A stretch of 39,772 bases of DNA from Candidatus Limnocylindria bacterium (GCA_030146365.1 JASLBU010000006.1:1-39772), one strand, 5' to 3'; positions 22,130-31,085 are shown, numbered from the stretch's first letter. Numbers and translations are program-made. Notes: generated from the letters alone by a model not told the origin.

Positions 22130-23629
22130 GTGACGACCACGTACCGCAACCTCATCGGCGGCGATTGGAAGGGGGCCGCCTCCGGCGCCACCTTCACCAG
22201 CGTCAGCCCGGCCGATCACCAGTCGGTCATCGGCGAGTTCGCCGCATCCGGACCCGTTGACGTTGAAGCTGCCGTCGACGCCGCCCGTCGCGCATTCCCG
22301 CAATGGAGCGCGATGCCGGCACCGAAGCGTGGGGAGATCCTGTTCCGCATCGCCCGCACCTTGGCCGAGCACAAGGAAGAGCTGTCGAAGCTCATGACGC
22401 GCGAGATGGGCAAGGTGCTGCCGGAGGCGCGTGGCGACGTGCAGGAGGCGATCGACGTCGCCTACTACATGGCCGGTGAGGGACGCCGGCTGTTCGGCCA
22501 GACCGTCCCCTCCGAGATGCCCGACAAGTTCGCGATGAGCATCCGCCGGCCGATCGGCGTGGTCGGCATCATCACGCCGTGGAACTTTCCGGTCGCCATC
22601 CCGGCCTGGAAGCTGTTCCCGGCCCTCATCTGCGGGAACACCGCCGTCGTGAAGCCGGCATCCGACACGCCGGCGTGCCTCGTGCGCTTCGTCGAGCTCC
22701 TCATGGAGGGCGGATTGCCGGATGGGGTCGTGAACGTCGTCACCGGCAGCGGCGCTGAGGTCGGCAACGCCATCGTTGACCACCCCGACATCAAGGTCAT
22801 CAGCTTCACCGGGCACACCGATACCGGCGTGGAGATCAGCACGCGTGCCGCGAAGACGCTGAAGCGAGTCAGCCTGGAGCTGGGCGGCAAGAACCCGATC
22901 GTGATCTGGGAGGACGCGGACCTGGACCTGGCGCTCGACAGCGTGGTGTGGTCCGCGTTCGGGACGTCCGGCCAGCGCTGCACCGCCGCCTCGCGGCTGA
23001 TCGTCCATCGTGCGGTTCACGACGAATTCGTGCATCGCCTTCAGCAGCGCGTCGCGAAGCTCGTCCTCGGGGACGGGCTGGAGGACGCCACCGATGTCGG
23101 ACCGGTCATCAACGAGCGAGCGGTCGAGCGCATCGCGTCGTACGCGGCGATCGGGCGGGACGAGGCCGACCTCGTCATCGGCGGCGAGCCCGCCCGCGAC
23201 GGCAAGCTGTCGAAGGGCTCGTTCTTCCAGCCGACGATTTTCACCGAGGTGAAGCCCGACGCACGAATCGCGCAGGAGGAGATCTTCGGCCCGGTGACTT
23301 CGGTGATTCCCGTGACCGACTGGGACGACACGGTCCGGATCGTGAACAGCGTCAAGTACGGCCTCTCCACCTCGCTGTTCACCCGCGATGTCAACCTGGC
23401 ATTCCGCAGCATCCGCGACTTCGATTCCGGCCTGGGGTACGTGAACCACGGCACCATCGGCGCGGAGGCCCACCTGCCGTTCGGCGGCACGAAGGCCACC
23501 GGCAACGGCCACCGCGAGGTGGGACAGGCGGCGCTCGACTTCTTCAGCGAGTGGAAGAGCGTCTACGTCGACTACTCCGGGAAGCTCCAACGGGCGCAGA
23601 TCGACACGACCTTCGTGGACGAGTCCTAG
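22130..23629 (+). CDS. Aldehyde dehydrogenase (ALDH7/semialdehyde-dehydrogenase-like)
   Basis: 499 residues from a GTG with CAGGAG 11 nt upstream. Complete ALDH: TPWNFPVAIPAWKLFPAL (cofactor fold), LELGGKNPIVIWEDAD (catalytic Glu), Cys284 in GTSGQRCTAAS, EEIFGPVTSVIPV, and a C-terminal PFGGTKATGNGHREVGQ. The short tail FSEWKSVYVDYSGKLQRAQ resembles ALDH7-like or alpha-ketoglutarate semialdehyde enzymes rather than betaine aldehyde dehydrogenase. A role in lysine, GABA or other semialdehyde oxidation is plausible given the aminotransferase at 25670-27034, but the substrate is not determined. The longer in-frame start at 22016 would place the TACAAT promoter inside the gene and was rejected. 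Confidence 0.87.
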   Translation: MTTTYRNLIGGDWKGAASGATFTSVSPADHQSVIGEFAASGPVDVEAAVDAARRAFPQWSAMPAPKRGEILFRIARTLAEHKEELSKLMTREMGKVLPEARGDVQEAIDVAYYMAGEGRRLFGQTVPSEMPDKFAMSIRRPIGVVGIITPWNFPVAIPAWKLFPALICGNTAVVKPASDTPACLVRFVELLMEGGLPDGVVNVVTGSGAEVGNAIVDHPDIKVISFTGHTDTGVEISTRAAKTLKRVSLELGGKNPIVIWEDADLDLALDSVVWSAFGTSGQRCTAASRLIVHRAVHDEFVHRLQQRVAKLVLGDGLEDATDVGPVINERAVERIASYAAIGRDEADLVIGGEPARDGKLSKGSFFQPTIFTEVKPDARIAQEEIFGPVTSVIPVTDWDDTVRIVNSVKYGLSTSLFTRDVNLAFRSIRDFDSGLGYVNHGTIGAEAHLPFGGTKATGNGHREVGQAALDFFSEWKSVYVDYSGKLQRAQIDTTFVDES

Positions 23630-23700
23630 CCGCTCCCATCGCTGGGGGCCGTACGCGCCCGTGTTGCCGCTCGGCATGGTGCGTGCGAGGATGCCGGCCC

Positions 23701-24414
23701 ATGCGCCTGCCCCACTTCCCGCTGCACACGGTGCTCTTCCCGCACCTGCCGCTGCCGCTCCACCTCTTCGAGGAGCGCTATCGGGCGATGGCGACCGACC
23801 TGATGGCGACCGACTCGCCATATGGCGGGCGGTTGGTGGTGAGCATGATCACGAACGGGCCAGAGGTCGGTGGAGAGGCGACGACGCAGCGCGTCGGCAC
23901 CATCTGCGAGGTGCACAGCGCCGAGCGTTTCCCTGATGGTCGGTGGCTGCTCCTGGTGGTCGGTGTCGCGCGGGCGTCCGTGCGGAGCATCGAACGATCG
24001 GGCGCCTACGCGGTCGCGGAGGTGGACGTCATCGACGATCCGGCCGGCGCGGATGCCATCCCACTCGTCCCGGCGGTGCAGCGCGCACTCGACGCCTACC
24101 TGGCGACCGTGAAACGTTTCGTGGCCCGCACAGCGTCTGGGGGTCACAGTCCACAGGAGTCACCCGAAGTGCGCGCATCCCTCGACGCCGTGCTGAAGCC
24201 GATCCAGCTGCCGGAAGACCCGGTCGCCGCCAGCTACGCCGTCGGCGGCGTGCTCCAGGTGGAGCTGGCGCGCAAGCAGCAGCTCCTGGAGCTCCCGGAT
24301 GCAGCCAGCAGGCTCCGCGCGGAGCTCGAGCTCCTCCGGCGCGAGGTCCGACTCCTGGACGATGGCTCCATGCCGCCGGTCCCGGCCGGCGACCTCGGCT
24401 ACCACCCGAACTAG
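23701..24414 (+). CDS. LON substrate-binding domain protein (no protease domain)
   Basis: 237 residues. The N-terminus RLPHFPLHTVLFPHLPLPLHLFEERYRAM is the classic LON/PUA-like opening, followed by GTICEVHSAERFPDGRWLLLVVGVARA. A helical C-terminal part (about 115-225) includes LELPDAASRLRAELELLRREV. There is no ATPase or protease domain, as in stand-alone YbaP/LonR-type proteins of unknown function. The ATG at 23701 is the first residue of the conserved block; no TANNNT box is obvious. It ends 4 nt before the next gene, so they are likely co-transcribed. Confidence 0.87.
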   Translation: MRLPHFPLHTVLFPHLPLPLHLFEERYRAMATDLMATDSPYGGRLVVSMITNGPEVGGEATTQRVGTICEVHSAERFPDGRWLLLVVGVARASVRSIERSGAYAVAEVDVIDDPAGADAIPLVPAVQRALDAYLATVKRFVARTASGGHSPQESPEVRASLDAVLKPIQLPEDPVAASYAVGGVLQVELARKQQLLELPDAASRLRAELELLRREVRLLDDGSMPPVPAGDLGYHPN

Positions 24415-24418
24415 ACCG

Positions 24419-25666
24419 ATGCGCCACTCTCCAGTCTTGCCGGTTGTGCTCGTCGTGCTCGTCCTCTTGGGCGCGTGCAGCTCCACCCAGCCCTTGACAC
24501 CCGCCGCCTCGCCGTCCGGTGGCTCGGGCGCGCCGGTGCCCAGCGGCACGCCGGACGCGACGCCAGGCGCCGGGTCGCCCTCGTCCTCGGCGTCGCCCAG
24601 CGCTCGCCCGAGCGGCTCGGCGACCCCGGGGGCGACCCCGGCAGCCACACCGGGCCGGACTCCCGCTCCTGTCGCGGGCACCGAGTACACCGTTCGACCC
24701 GGCGACAGCCTCGCGGCGATCGCTGCGGCCTTCGGGACGACTGTCGAGCAGCTGCAGGCTTGGAACGCGAACCGGTACCCGTCGATTGCGACGAACGCGA
24801 ACGTCATCGAGCCCGGTTGGGTGCTCCTCGTCAGCGGCGACCCGAACGTGACGCCGCGGCCCGCGCCGACGGCCGCTCCTCAGCCACCTGCCCCCACGAC
24901 GCCGCGGCCCACCGCTGCCCCTGCCACACCTCGCCCGTCGCAGCCCCCCACGGGTGGCGGCGGCTGCACCGCCGGTAACCGGGTCGGGGCCGGGTCGATC
25001 CAGGTGTTCCACACGATCCCGAACGCCGGTCCCGGCGTGGCGCTCACCTTCGACATGGGCGGGCGGATGGATCCGGCCGTCGACATCATGAACTTCCTCG
25101 TCGCCAACCGCGTGTGCGCCACGATCTTCGCCACCGGCATCATGAGCCAGACGCCCCAGGGACAGCAGGTGATGGCGATCATCCGTGCGCACCCCGAGCT
25201 GTTCGAGATCGCCAACCACACGATGTACCACTGCGACCTCGCACGCGGCGGCGGCGGATCACCCTCCACCCAGCCGTGTGCGGGCGGTCCGTTCAGCGCC
25301 GACCGCATCCGGCAGGAGATGACGCAGGCTGAGGCGATCCTCCGCGACGGCACGGGGCAGAGTCCCCAGCCGTACTGGCGGCCGCCGTACGGCTCGGTGA
25401 ACGACGCCGTCCTCAACGCGGTCGCTGCCGCTGGCTATACGAAGACGTTCATGTGGGACATCGACACCATCGACTGGAAGCCGATCAGCGACGGTGGGCC
25501 GACCGCTCAGCAGATCGCCTCGAAGGTCGTTGGCAATGCCGTCAACGGCTCGAACGTGCTCTTCCACCTGGGAGGCTACGAGACGCTCGCGTCCCTGCGC
25601 CTTATCGTCCCTGGCCTGCGAGACCGCGGGTTCACCCTCACCAGCCTCTCCGACCTGCTGAACTGA
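24419..25666 (+). CDS. LysM and polysaccharide deacetylase (NodB) lipoprotein
   Basis: 415 residues. A signal peptide with lipobox VLLGAC puts the lipidated Cys at residue 20. A long Ser/Pro/Thr/Gly linker leads to one LysM (about 88-135, YTVRPGDSLAAIAAAFGTT) for glycan binding, a second Pro/Thr linker, then a NodB domain from about 210. Its motif 1 reads LTFDMGG (usual TFDDG), motif 2 is NHTMYH with the two metal His, and motif 3 is RPPYGS. The second Asp of motif 1 is Met here, a known variation in some family members but one that could alter activity. It should deacetylate peptidoglycan or another wall glycan outside the membrane. It starts 4 nt after the LON-domain gene. Confidence 0.9.
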   Translation: MRHSPVLPVVLVVLVLLGACSSTQPLTPAASPSGGSGAPVPSGTPDATPGAGSPSSSASPSARPSGSATPGATPAATPGRTPAPVAGTEYTVRPGDSLAAIAAAFGTTVEQLQAWNANRYPSIATNANVIEPGWVLLVSGDPNVTPRPAPTAAPQPPAPTTPRPTAAPATPRPSQPPTGGGGCTAGNRVGAGSIQVFHTIPNAGPGVALTFDMGGRMDPAVDIMNFLVANRVCATIFATGIMSQTPQGQQVMAIIRAHPELFEIANHTMYHCDLARGGGGSPSTQPCAGGPFSADRIRQEMTQAEAILRDGTGQSPQPYWRPPYGSVNDAVLNAVAAAGYTKTFMWDIDTIDWKPISDGGPTAQQIASKVVGNAVNGSNVLFHLGGYETLASLRLIVPGLRDRGFTLTSLSDLLN

Positions 25667-25669
25667 CCT

Positions 25670-27034
25670 TCAGCCGCCGGTTTCCGCGATGCCCTGTGTC
25701 GGCGTCCTTGCCGCCTCGAGCGCCTGGGCGAAGAGGCGCACTGCCGTGTCGACCTCTTCGGCGCTCACGATCAGCGGAGGGCTGAAGCGGAGCGACGACT
25801 CGCCGCACTCCAGGGTGAGCAGGCCGAGGCGGAAGGCGGCCTCCTGGACAGCCTCCGCCTCCTCGTGTGAGCCGAACTCCACGCCGAGCATGAGGCCGGC
25901 GCCGCGGATGTCGCGGACCGCGTCGGTGGCAACTTGCTCCAGCCCGGTCCGCAGGCGGTCGCCTGCCGAGCGCGCGTTGGCGAGCCCGTCGGCCTCGATG
26001 ACGTCGAGCGTGGCCAGGCCGGCGGCCGCGCAGACCGGGTTGCCGGCGAAGGTCGACCCGTGCGCTCCCGGTGGCCATGTCCACACCGAGTCCCGGGCGA
26101 TGAATGCACCGATCGGCATGCCGGAGGCGATGCCTTTGGCCGTCGTGACGATGTCAGGCTCCACGCCCATCTGCTCGATCGCCCACCATGAGCCGGTGCG
26201 CCCCATGCCGGACTGGATCTCATCGGCGATGAGCAGCATGCCGTGCTCGTCACATAGCGCCCGCAGGCCTTCCATGAACGCCCTAGGCGCCGGGAAGTAG
26301 CCGCCCTCGCCCTGGATCGGCTCGATGACAATGGCCGCCACGTCCGAGGGGGCGATCTGGCGGCCGAAGATGGTGCGCCTCAGGTACTCGAGCTCGGCGG
26401 AACCGTCACCGCCCGAGCCCTCCTTCCACGACCGAATACGCGGGAACGGCGCGTGGTGCACCATCGGAATGAGCGGGCCGAACCCGGCGCGCTGCTTCAC
26501 CTTCGAGTTGGTGAGTGACAGCGAGCCCATCGTGCGGCCGTGGAACGCCCCTTCGAACGCGACGATCCCCGGCCGGTGCGTGTGATACCTCGCGAGCTTG
26601 ATTGCGCCCTCGACCGCCTCCGTGCCGGAGTTGGTGAGGAAGACCCGGGCCTTCTCCTCGAACGGCGCAAGGGCGGCCAGGCGCTCCATGAACTCGAGGT
26701 AGCGCGGCTCGTAGAAGTCGGTCGCCGCAATGTGGATGAGCCGGTCCGCCTGCTCCTTGATGGCCTGCACGACGCGCGGGTGCGAGTGGCCCGTCGAGCA
26801 CACCGCGATGCCGGCCGCGAAGTCGAGAAAGCGGTTGCCGTCGACGTCGGTCACCACGACGCCGGAACCGGACTCGGCGACGAGCGCATACGCTCGGGTC
26901 AGTGATGGGCTGGCGACGGCGGTGTCGCGCTCGATGATGGCGCGGGCCCTGGGGCCGGGCAGCTCGGTGGCGATGTGCGGCGCTGTCGGTCTCGGGGCAG
27001 CCGCACCCGCGGAGGGAACTTCCATGGTGGTCAT
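25670..27034 (-). CDS. gabT: Class III aminotransferase, GABA/ornithine-type
   Basis: 454 residues, a PLP enzyme transferring an omega-amino group to a 2-oxo acid. Landmarks: GNRFLDFAAGIAVCSTGHSHP near 65-85, TNSGTEAVEGAIKLAR (PLP phosphate), FHGRTMGSLSLT, ADEIQSGMGRTG (Asp contacts the pyridine N) and Lys300 in TTAKGIASGMPIG as the Schiff-base residue. The N-terminal ELPGPRARAIIERD fits the GabT/broad omega-transaminase branch rather than ArgD. GABA is likely, supported by two ALDHs nearby, but ornithine or lysine is not excluded. The ATG at 27034 has GGAG 11 nt before it; a GTG at 27046 would overlap that site. Convergent with the deacetylase gene (3-bp gap). Confidence 0.87.
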   Translation of the reverse strand: MTTMEVPSAGAAAPRPTAPHIATELPGPRARAIIERDTAVASPSLTRAYALVAESGSGVVVTDVDGNRFLDFAAGIAVCSTGHSHPRVVQAIKEQADRLIHIAATDFYEPRYLEFMERLAALAPFEEKARVFLTNSGTEAVEGAIKLARYHTHRPGIVAFEGAFHGRTMGSLSLTNSKVKQRAGFGPLIPMVHHAPFPRIRSWKEGSGGDGSAELEYLRRTIFGRQIAPSDVAAIVIEPIQGEGGYFPAPRAFMEGLRALCDEHGMLLIADEIQSGMGRTGSWWAIEQMGVEPDIVTTAKGIASGMPIGAFIARDSVWTWPPGAHGSTFAGNPVCAAAGLATLDVIEADGLANARSAGDRLRTGLEQVATDAVRDIRGAGLMLGVEFGSHEEAEAVQEAAFRLGLLTLECGESSLRFSPPLIVSAEEVDTAVRLFAQALEAARTPTQGIAETGG

Positions 27035-27100
27035 GAGGTGGTGCACTCCGGGTTCGGAGTGGCGCGTCCTGCCCGCGCACCTTGGCTAGATCGCAGCATG

Positions 27101-28135
27101 CTAGCAGGCGCTCCGCGCCGTGCTAACCCCCTGGTCCCGCGTGGCGGCGATCGCGTCGCCGATGAGGCCGGGCCCGGCGTAGATCATCCCGGTCCACAGC
27201 TGGACGAGGTCCGCTCCCGCTCGGCGCAAGGCGGCTGCGTCCGACCCCGCGCCGATCCCTCCTGAACCGGCGACAGCGAGCCCGCGGCCAGCCGAGTCCC
27301 GTACCGCGCGCTCGGTGGCGGAGCGCAGCGGCTCGCCGGACAGTCCGCCGCTCTCACGAGCCAGTCGGCGCGAGCGAAGGCCTGGCCGTGTGACCGTCGT
27401 GTTCGAGACGATGACCCCGGATGCGGCGGAAACGGTGAGGTGATCGAGCAGGGAGCGGCGCTCCTCGTCCGACAGGTCGGGGGACAGCTTGGCCAGCAAG
27501 GGCACGCCGGGCGCCGCGTCGGCAACGGCTTCGAGAATGTTCGTCAGCCGATCGGGAGCCTGGAGCTGTCGGAGGCCCGGTGTGTTGGGCGAGCTCACGT
27601 TGATGGCCAGGTAGTCCGCCACTCCCGCCACCGAACGGGCAGCCGCGGGATAGTCGTCCGCGCCGCCATCACGGTTCTGCCCGATGTTGACGCCGATCAC
27701 GAACCCGGGCGGGAGGTCCGGCCGCGCCGCGCTGATGCGAGCCGCCAGCGCCTCCGCGCCGGCGTTGTTGAATCCCATGCGATTAATCAGTGCCGCATCG
27801 GCCGGCAGGCGGAAGAGGCGTGGCCGCGGGTTGCCCGCCTGGGGGCGCGGAGTCACCGTGCCGAGCTCGACGAAGCCGAATCCGAGGGCCGCCCAGCCGG
27901 CGATGGCGATGCCGTCCTTGTCGAACCCGGCCCCGAGGCCGACGCGATTGCGGAAGTGAAGGCCGACGACCTCGACGGGGGGTCCGGCGGTGGCCGGCGC
28001 ACCCGAAGCCGTCGGAGCAAGCGCGCGGCCCGCCGTCGAGCCGAGCGACCGAACGGCGAGATGGTGGACGCGCTCTGGGTCCAGGGAGAAGAGGAGCGGG
28101 CGGGCGGCGCGGTAGGCCGCGGTGCGCCAGCTCAC
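27101..28135 (-). CDS. pyrD: Dihydroorotate dehydrogenase, class 2
   Basis: 344 residues, full length for quinone-dependent, membrane-associated PyrD of pyrimidine synthesis. The N-terminal amphipathic helix (YRAARPLLFSLDPERVHHLAV) is typical of class 2. FGFVELGTVTPRPQAGNPRPR and NRMGFNNAGAEAL follow, then NVSSPNTPGLRQLQ with the catalytic Ser, and VSNTTVTRPGL. The C-terminal GSGGIGAGSDAAALRRAGADLVQLWTGMIYAGPG binds FMN phosphate. GTG at 28135 is the start, 4 nt after the stop of the DUF4288-like gene, so it is expressed with the upstream P5C dehydrogenase. Confidence 0.94.
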   Translation of the reverse strand: MSWRTAAYRAARPLLFSLDPERVHHLAVRSLGSTAGRALAPTASGAPATAGPPVEVVGLHFRNRVGLGAGFDKDGIAIAGWAALGFGFVELGTVTPRPQAGNPRPRLFRLPADAALINRMGFNNAGAEALAARISAARPDLPPGFVIGVNIGQNRDGGADDYPAAARSVAGVADYLAINVSSPNTPGLRQLQAPDRLTNILEAVADAAPGVPLLAKLSPDLSDEERRSLLDHLTVSAASGVIVSNTTVTRPGLRSRRLARESGGLSGEPLRSATERAVRDSAGRGLAVAGSGGIGAGSDAAALRRAGADLVQLWTGMIYAGPGLIGDAIAATRDQGVSTARSAC

Positions 28136-28139
28136 GGCG

Positions 28140-28553
28140 TCAGCCGTCGTTCGCGCGGGGGAAGGCCATCTCCTCCGGGTACACCGGCGGCAGCGGGTCG
28201 CCCTCGTCGTCGATCGAGGGGCGTGACGGATCCGGTGACATGAACTCGTGCCAGACCTCCGTCCCGGCCGCTGGTGGGTCGTCGAGCTCCTTGATGGCCA
28301 CGATGCCCTCGAAGCGGATGGTGCCGGCTTCGCCCTCGTCCGTCTCGTAGTCGTCCTCGTACTCGGGCGCCATCTCGACCGCGCGGCCGAGCGCCGCCTC
28401 CTCGTCCGCGCCGTCGACGAGGACCACGCGGTCCTCCACCAGCGTCGTGCGACCCGGGTCACCGGCTCGATAGCCATAGCGCAGCTGTACGGCGAACCAG
28501 CCCGACGGCTCCACGACCGTCTCGTCGGCACCCGCGTGATCCCGATCGATCAC
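28140..28553 (-). CDS. DUF4288-like hypothetical protein
   Basis: 137 acidic residues starting with GTG, which overlaps the P5C dehydrogenase TGA (GTGA). Segments WFAVQLRYGYRAGD, TTLVEDRVVLVDGADEEAALGRAVEMA and FEGIVAIKELDDPPAAGTEVWHEFM follow the DUF4288 pattern (an aromatic-Ser/Ala-V start strand, a helix with EEA, then a strand ending in a V-(Y/W)-H motif). No function is known for the family. The tail is Pro/Asp-rich. The position between a proline/glutamate catabolic gene and pyrD in one overlapping run is unexplained. Confidence 0.65.
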   Translation of the reverse strand: MIDRDHAGADETVVEPSGWFAVQLRYGYRAGDPGRTTLVEDRVVLVDGADEEAALGRAVEMAPEYEDDYETDEGEAGTIRFEGIVAIKELDDPPAAGTEVWHEFMSPDPSRPSIDDEGDPLPPVYPEEMAFPRANDG

Positions 28554-30133
28554 AGGATCGCCGGTTCGCGGTGCTCGATGACCGTCTGCGACTGTTCCCG
28601 CAGGAACTGCTGGACGTAGTACGGCCCGAGGCCGCCCTTCCCCGATGAGCCCGACCCCTTCCATCCGCCGAAGCTCTGGATGCCCGGCCAAGCGCCGGTG
28701 GTCGCACCGGCGCGGCGGTTGACGTACACCACGCCCGCCTGGATGGTGTCGAGGAAGCGGCGAACCTCCGACTCGTCGCGGCTGAAGATGCCGGCGGTCA
28801 GCCCGTACGCCGTGTCGTTGGCCTGGTGGAGCGCCTCGTCCAGCGAGTCCACCTCCCCGACGACGAGGAACGGCACGAACAGCTCGTCGTGGAACAGCCG
28901 ATGCTCGAGTGGCAGGCCGGTCACCACGGTCGGCGTCGGGAAGAAGCCTCGGGAGTCGTCCGCCTCGCCGCCGATCTCGACGGTGCCGCCGTCGGCCTTC
29001 GCCTCGTCCACTGCCGTGGTGAAGGTGTCCAGCGCGCGCTGGTTGATCACCGGGCCCATCCAGCTCTCGCGCTGCGTCGGGTCCCCGACGGTGATCGACC
29101 GCGTCTTCTCGACCAGCTTCTCCACGAATTCCCGCGCCACCGGCTTTTCGACGTAGACCCGGGAGTTGGCGCTGCACTTCTGGCCGTCAAAGCCGAAGGC
29201 GGAGCGCATCACGCCCTCCGCGGCCTCGTCGAGGTCCGCGTGGCGGGTGACGATCGCGGGGTTCTTGCCGCCCATCTCGGTGATGATCGGCCGCGGATAG
29301 TCCCTGGTGAAGCCCCGATGGAGCTTCATGCCGACCTCGTAGCTGCCGGTGAAGACCAGCCCGTCCAGCCCCGGGTTCTCCTCCAGCTCTGCCCCGACCG
29401 TCTCGCCGGGACCCGTGACGAGATTGAACACGCCGTGCGGGAGCCCGGCGTCGCGGAGCGCCTCGCCGAACTTCCAGGCCAGCAGCGGCGCGTCCGAGCT
29501 CGGCTTGAGGACGACCGTGTTGCCCGCGATCATGGCGCCCCCGGCCGGGCCGCCGGCAAGGGCCATCGGGAAGTTGAACGGGCTGATGACGCCGAAGACG
29601 CCGTATGGGCGCAGGACGGAGCGGGTCTTCTCGGCTTCCGACAGCGATCCCAGCGGCTTCACGAAGCCATCGGCCTTCTCGAACTCGTCGCTGTAGTAGC
29701 GCAGCAGGTCAGCGGTCTCTTCGACGTCGCCCAGTGCCTCGAGGCGCGTCTTGCCGACCTCGATCGACATCAGTGCCGCGTAGTCGAACTGCCGCTCGCT
29801 GATCAGCTCGGCCGCGCGGCGCAGGATCGTCAGGCGATCACGCCACGGTGTGTCGCGCCAGCCGGGAAACGCCGCGCGGGCTGCGTCGATGGCATCGCGC
29901 ACGTCCTGGCGCGTGCCGTTCGCGAAGCGCGCCACGACAAGCTCCCGGTCGATGGGCGACCGATCCTCGAAGGTGTCGGCCGAGGTTCGCTGCTCGGCGC
30001 CGATGATCATCGGGTACGTCGTGCCGAGCTCCGACCGGGCGCGCCCCAATGCGGCATCGAACGCGACCTGGAGGTCCTCGTTGTCGGCGGACAGGGTGGA
30101 GTAGGTGATCTTCATGCGTGGCGTGGTGGCCAT
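28550..30133 (-). CDS. rocA: 1-pyrroline-5-carboxylate (glutamate semialdehyde) dehydrogenase
   Basis: 527 residues, RocA/PutC-type size. It oxidises glutamate gamma-semialdehyde (from proline or arginine/ornithine) to glutamate with NAD+. Visible: an N-terminal helical extension, VFGVISPFNFPMALAGGPA, EMGGKNPAIVTRHAD (Glu), Cys320 in FDGQKCSANSRVYV, and a C-terminal PGIQSFGGWKGSG followed by the PYYVQQFLREQSQTV tail typical of P5CDH. AGGAGG lies 14 nt before the ATG at 30133, a slightly long spacing. No proline dehydrogenase gene is adjacent, so the semialdehyde may come from an ornithine-type transamination. Confidence 0.92.
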   Translation of the reverse strand: MATTPRMKITYSTLSADNEDLQVAFDAALGRARSELGTTYPMIIGAEQRTSADTFEDRSPIDRELVVARFANGTRQDVRDAIDAARAAFPGWRDTPWRDRLTILRRAAELISERQFDYAALMSIEVGKTRLEALGDVEETADLLRYYSDEFEKADGFVKPLGSLSEAEKTRSVLRPYGVFGVISPFNFPMALAGGPAGGAMIAGNTVVLKPSSDAPLLAWKFGEALRDAGLPHGVFNLVTGPGETVGAELEENPGLDGLVFTGSYEVGMKLHRGFTRDYPRPIITEMGGKNPAIVTRHADLDEAAEGVMRSAFGFDGQKCSANSRVYVEKPVAREFVEKLVEKTRSITVGDPTQRESWMGPVINQRALDTFTTAVDEAKADGGTVEIGGEADDSRGFFPTPTVVTGLPLEHRLFHDELFVPFLVVGEVDSLDEALHQANDTAYGLTAGIFSRDESEVRRFLDTIQAGVVYVNRRAGATTGAWPGIQSFGGWKGSGSSGKGGLGPYYVQQFLREQSQTVIEHREPAIL

Positions 30134-30245
30134 CGGTCGACGGAACGCCTCCTGCGTGGCTTACGGCATTCACGGGCGACATGCGCCCGGAAGGGTGGTC
30201 GCGATCGTGGGCCACCATTATCGCATCGGTCGGTCCGGGGCAGGC

Positions 30246-30284
30246 CGAAGGCCAGGCTCCGGGGGGAGAAGAGCCTGGCCTTCG
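30246..30284 (-). terminator. Perfect 14-bp stem-loop between methyltransferase and P5C dehydrogenase
   Basis: Arms CGAAGGCCAGGCTC (30246-30259) and GAGCCTGGCCTTCG (30271-30284) pair without mismatch around an 11-nt loop. It lies 100 bp after the methyltransferase stop (minus strand) and about 115 bp before the next start, where a terminator is expected. No T-run follows, so it may be Rho-dependent or a processing hairpin. Confidence 0.55.
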
Positions 30285-30386
30285 ACCCGACGATGATATC
30301 CGCCGCGATCCGCGGCCGCAACCGGGTTTCGCACACCGATTTCGGACCGATCCGCCGGTCCGTCCACCGATCGAGGCGCGCGGTAC

Positions 30387-31085
30387 TCAGGCGGCCGGCT
30401 TCTCCCTGTGGAACAACGCCAGATTCAGGCGGAGCATCGACGGCCGCGGGCCCATGAGAAAGGCCCGCCCCCGGTCGCCGTAGAGATGCGGCAGCAGCTC
30501 GTGGGCCAGCTGTGCATCCGACAGGTCGATGCGCGTGTGGACGACCTTGATCTTGAAGCCGTTGCGCAGCCACCACCCGGAGCGGCGCTGCGTCGCCTCG
30601 AGGGCGTGGGCGACGACCTCGGGCTCCAGCAGCGTGGCCATGTCGTCGCGCCCGTAGTATCCGATGACGATCAGCCGCCCGCCCGGTCGGAGCACGCGCA
30701 TCGCCTCGCCGATCCCCGGGGCGGACGCGTCTTCCGGCTGGATCTTGCTGGTGAGGACGATGTCGACCGCGCCATCCCGCAGCGGCAGGGCACCGATGTC
30801 ACCCTCGACCATGCGGATGTTCGGTTGATGCGATGCCACGGCGCGGCGTCGGGCGGTCGCGAGGAGCCGGGGGTCGGACTCCACGCCGTACGTGCGGCCC
30901 GTCCGACGGGCGAGGAGCATCGGATAGTGGCCGATGCCGGTCCCGACGTCGGCGATCCGTCGGCCGCTCAGCGGCACCACGCGCTCGAGTGCGTCGAGGA
31001 CCTTGCGGTCGGGGTCGAAAGCGGCGCCGAGGCGCTGGTGGAGCGCCGGGTCTGCGTCCGTCCAGGCGGGAAGGATGGGCGGCAT
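30387..31085 (-). CDS. SAM-dependent methyltransferase (class I)
   Basis: 232 residues, the last gene of a four-gene overlapping operon. Motif I is IADVGTGIGHYPMLLAR (about 43-59), followed by the acidic YGVESDP, then VEGDIGALPLRDGAVDIVL and MRVLRPGGRLIVIGYY (motifs II-III). This is the UbiE/Methyltransf_11 fold; the substrate is not recognisable. The C-terminal stretch MLRLNLALFHREKPAA is basic. Its ATG overlaps the stop of the upstream lipoprotein (TGATG), so its level depends on that gene. A role in modifying a cell-envelope molecule under two-component control is only an inference. Confidence 0.85.
   Translation of the reverse strand: MPPILPAWTDADPALHQRLGAAFDPDRKVLDALERVVPLSGRRIADVGTGIGHYPMLLARRTGRTYGVESDPRLLATARRRAVASHQPNIRMVEGDIGALPLRDGAVDIVLTSKIQPEDASAPGIGEAMRVLRPGGRLIVIGYYGRDDMATLLEPEVVAHALEATQRRSGWWLRNGFKIKVVHTRIDLSDAQLAHELLPHLYGDRGRAFLMGPRPSMLRLNLALFHREKPAA

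Noticed and set aside
22118..23821. 567-codon minus-strand ORF
   Set aside because: Exact shadow of the aldehyde dehydrogenase at 22130-23629, which has full catalytic motifs.
28826..30457. 543-codon plus-strand ORF
   Set aside because: Shadow of the P5C dehydrogenase; no recognisable domain and runs through the 30246-30284 hairpin.
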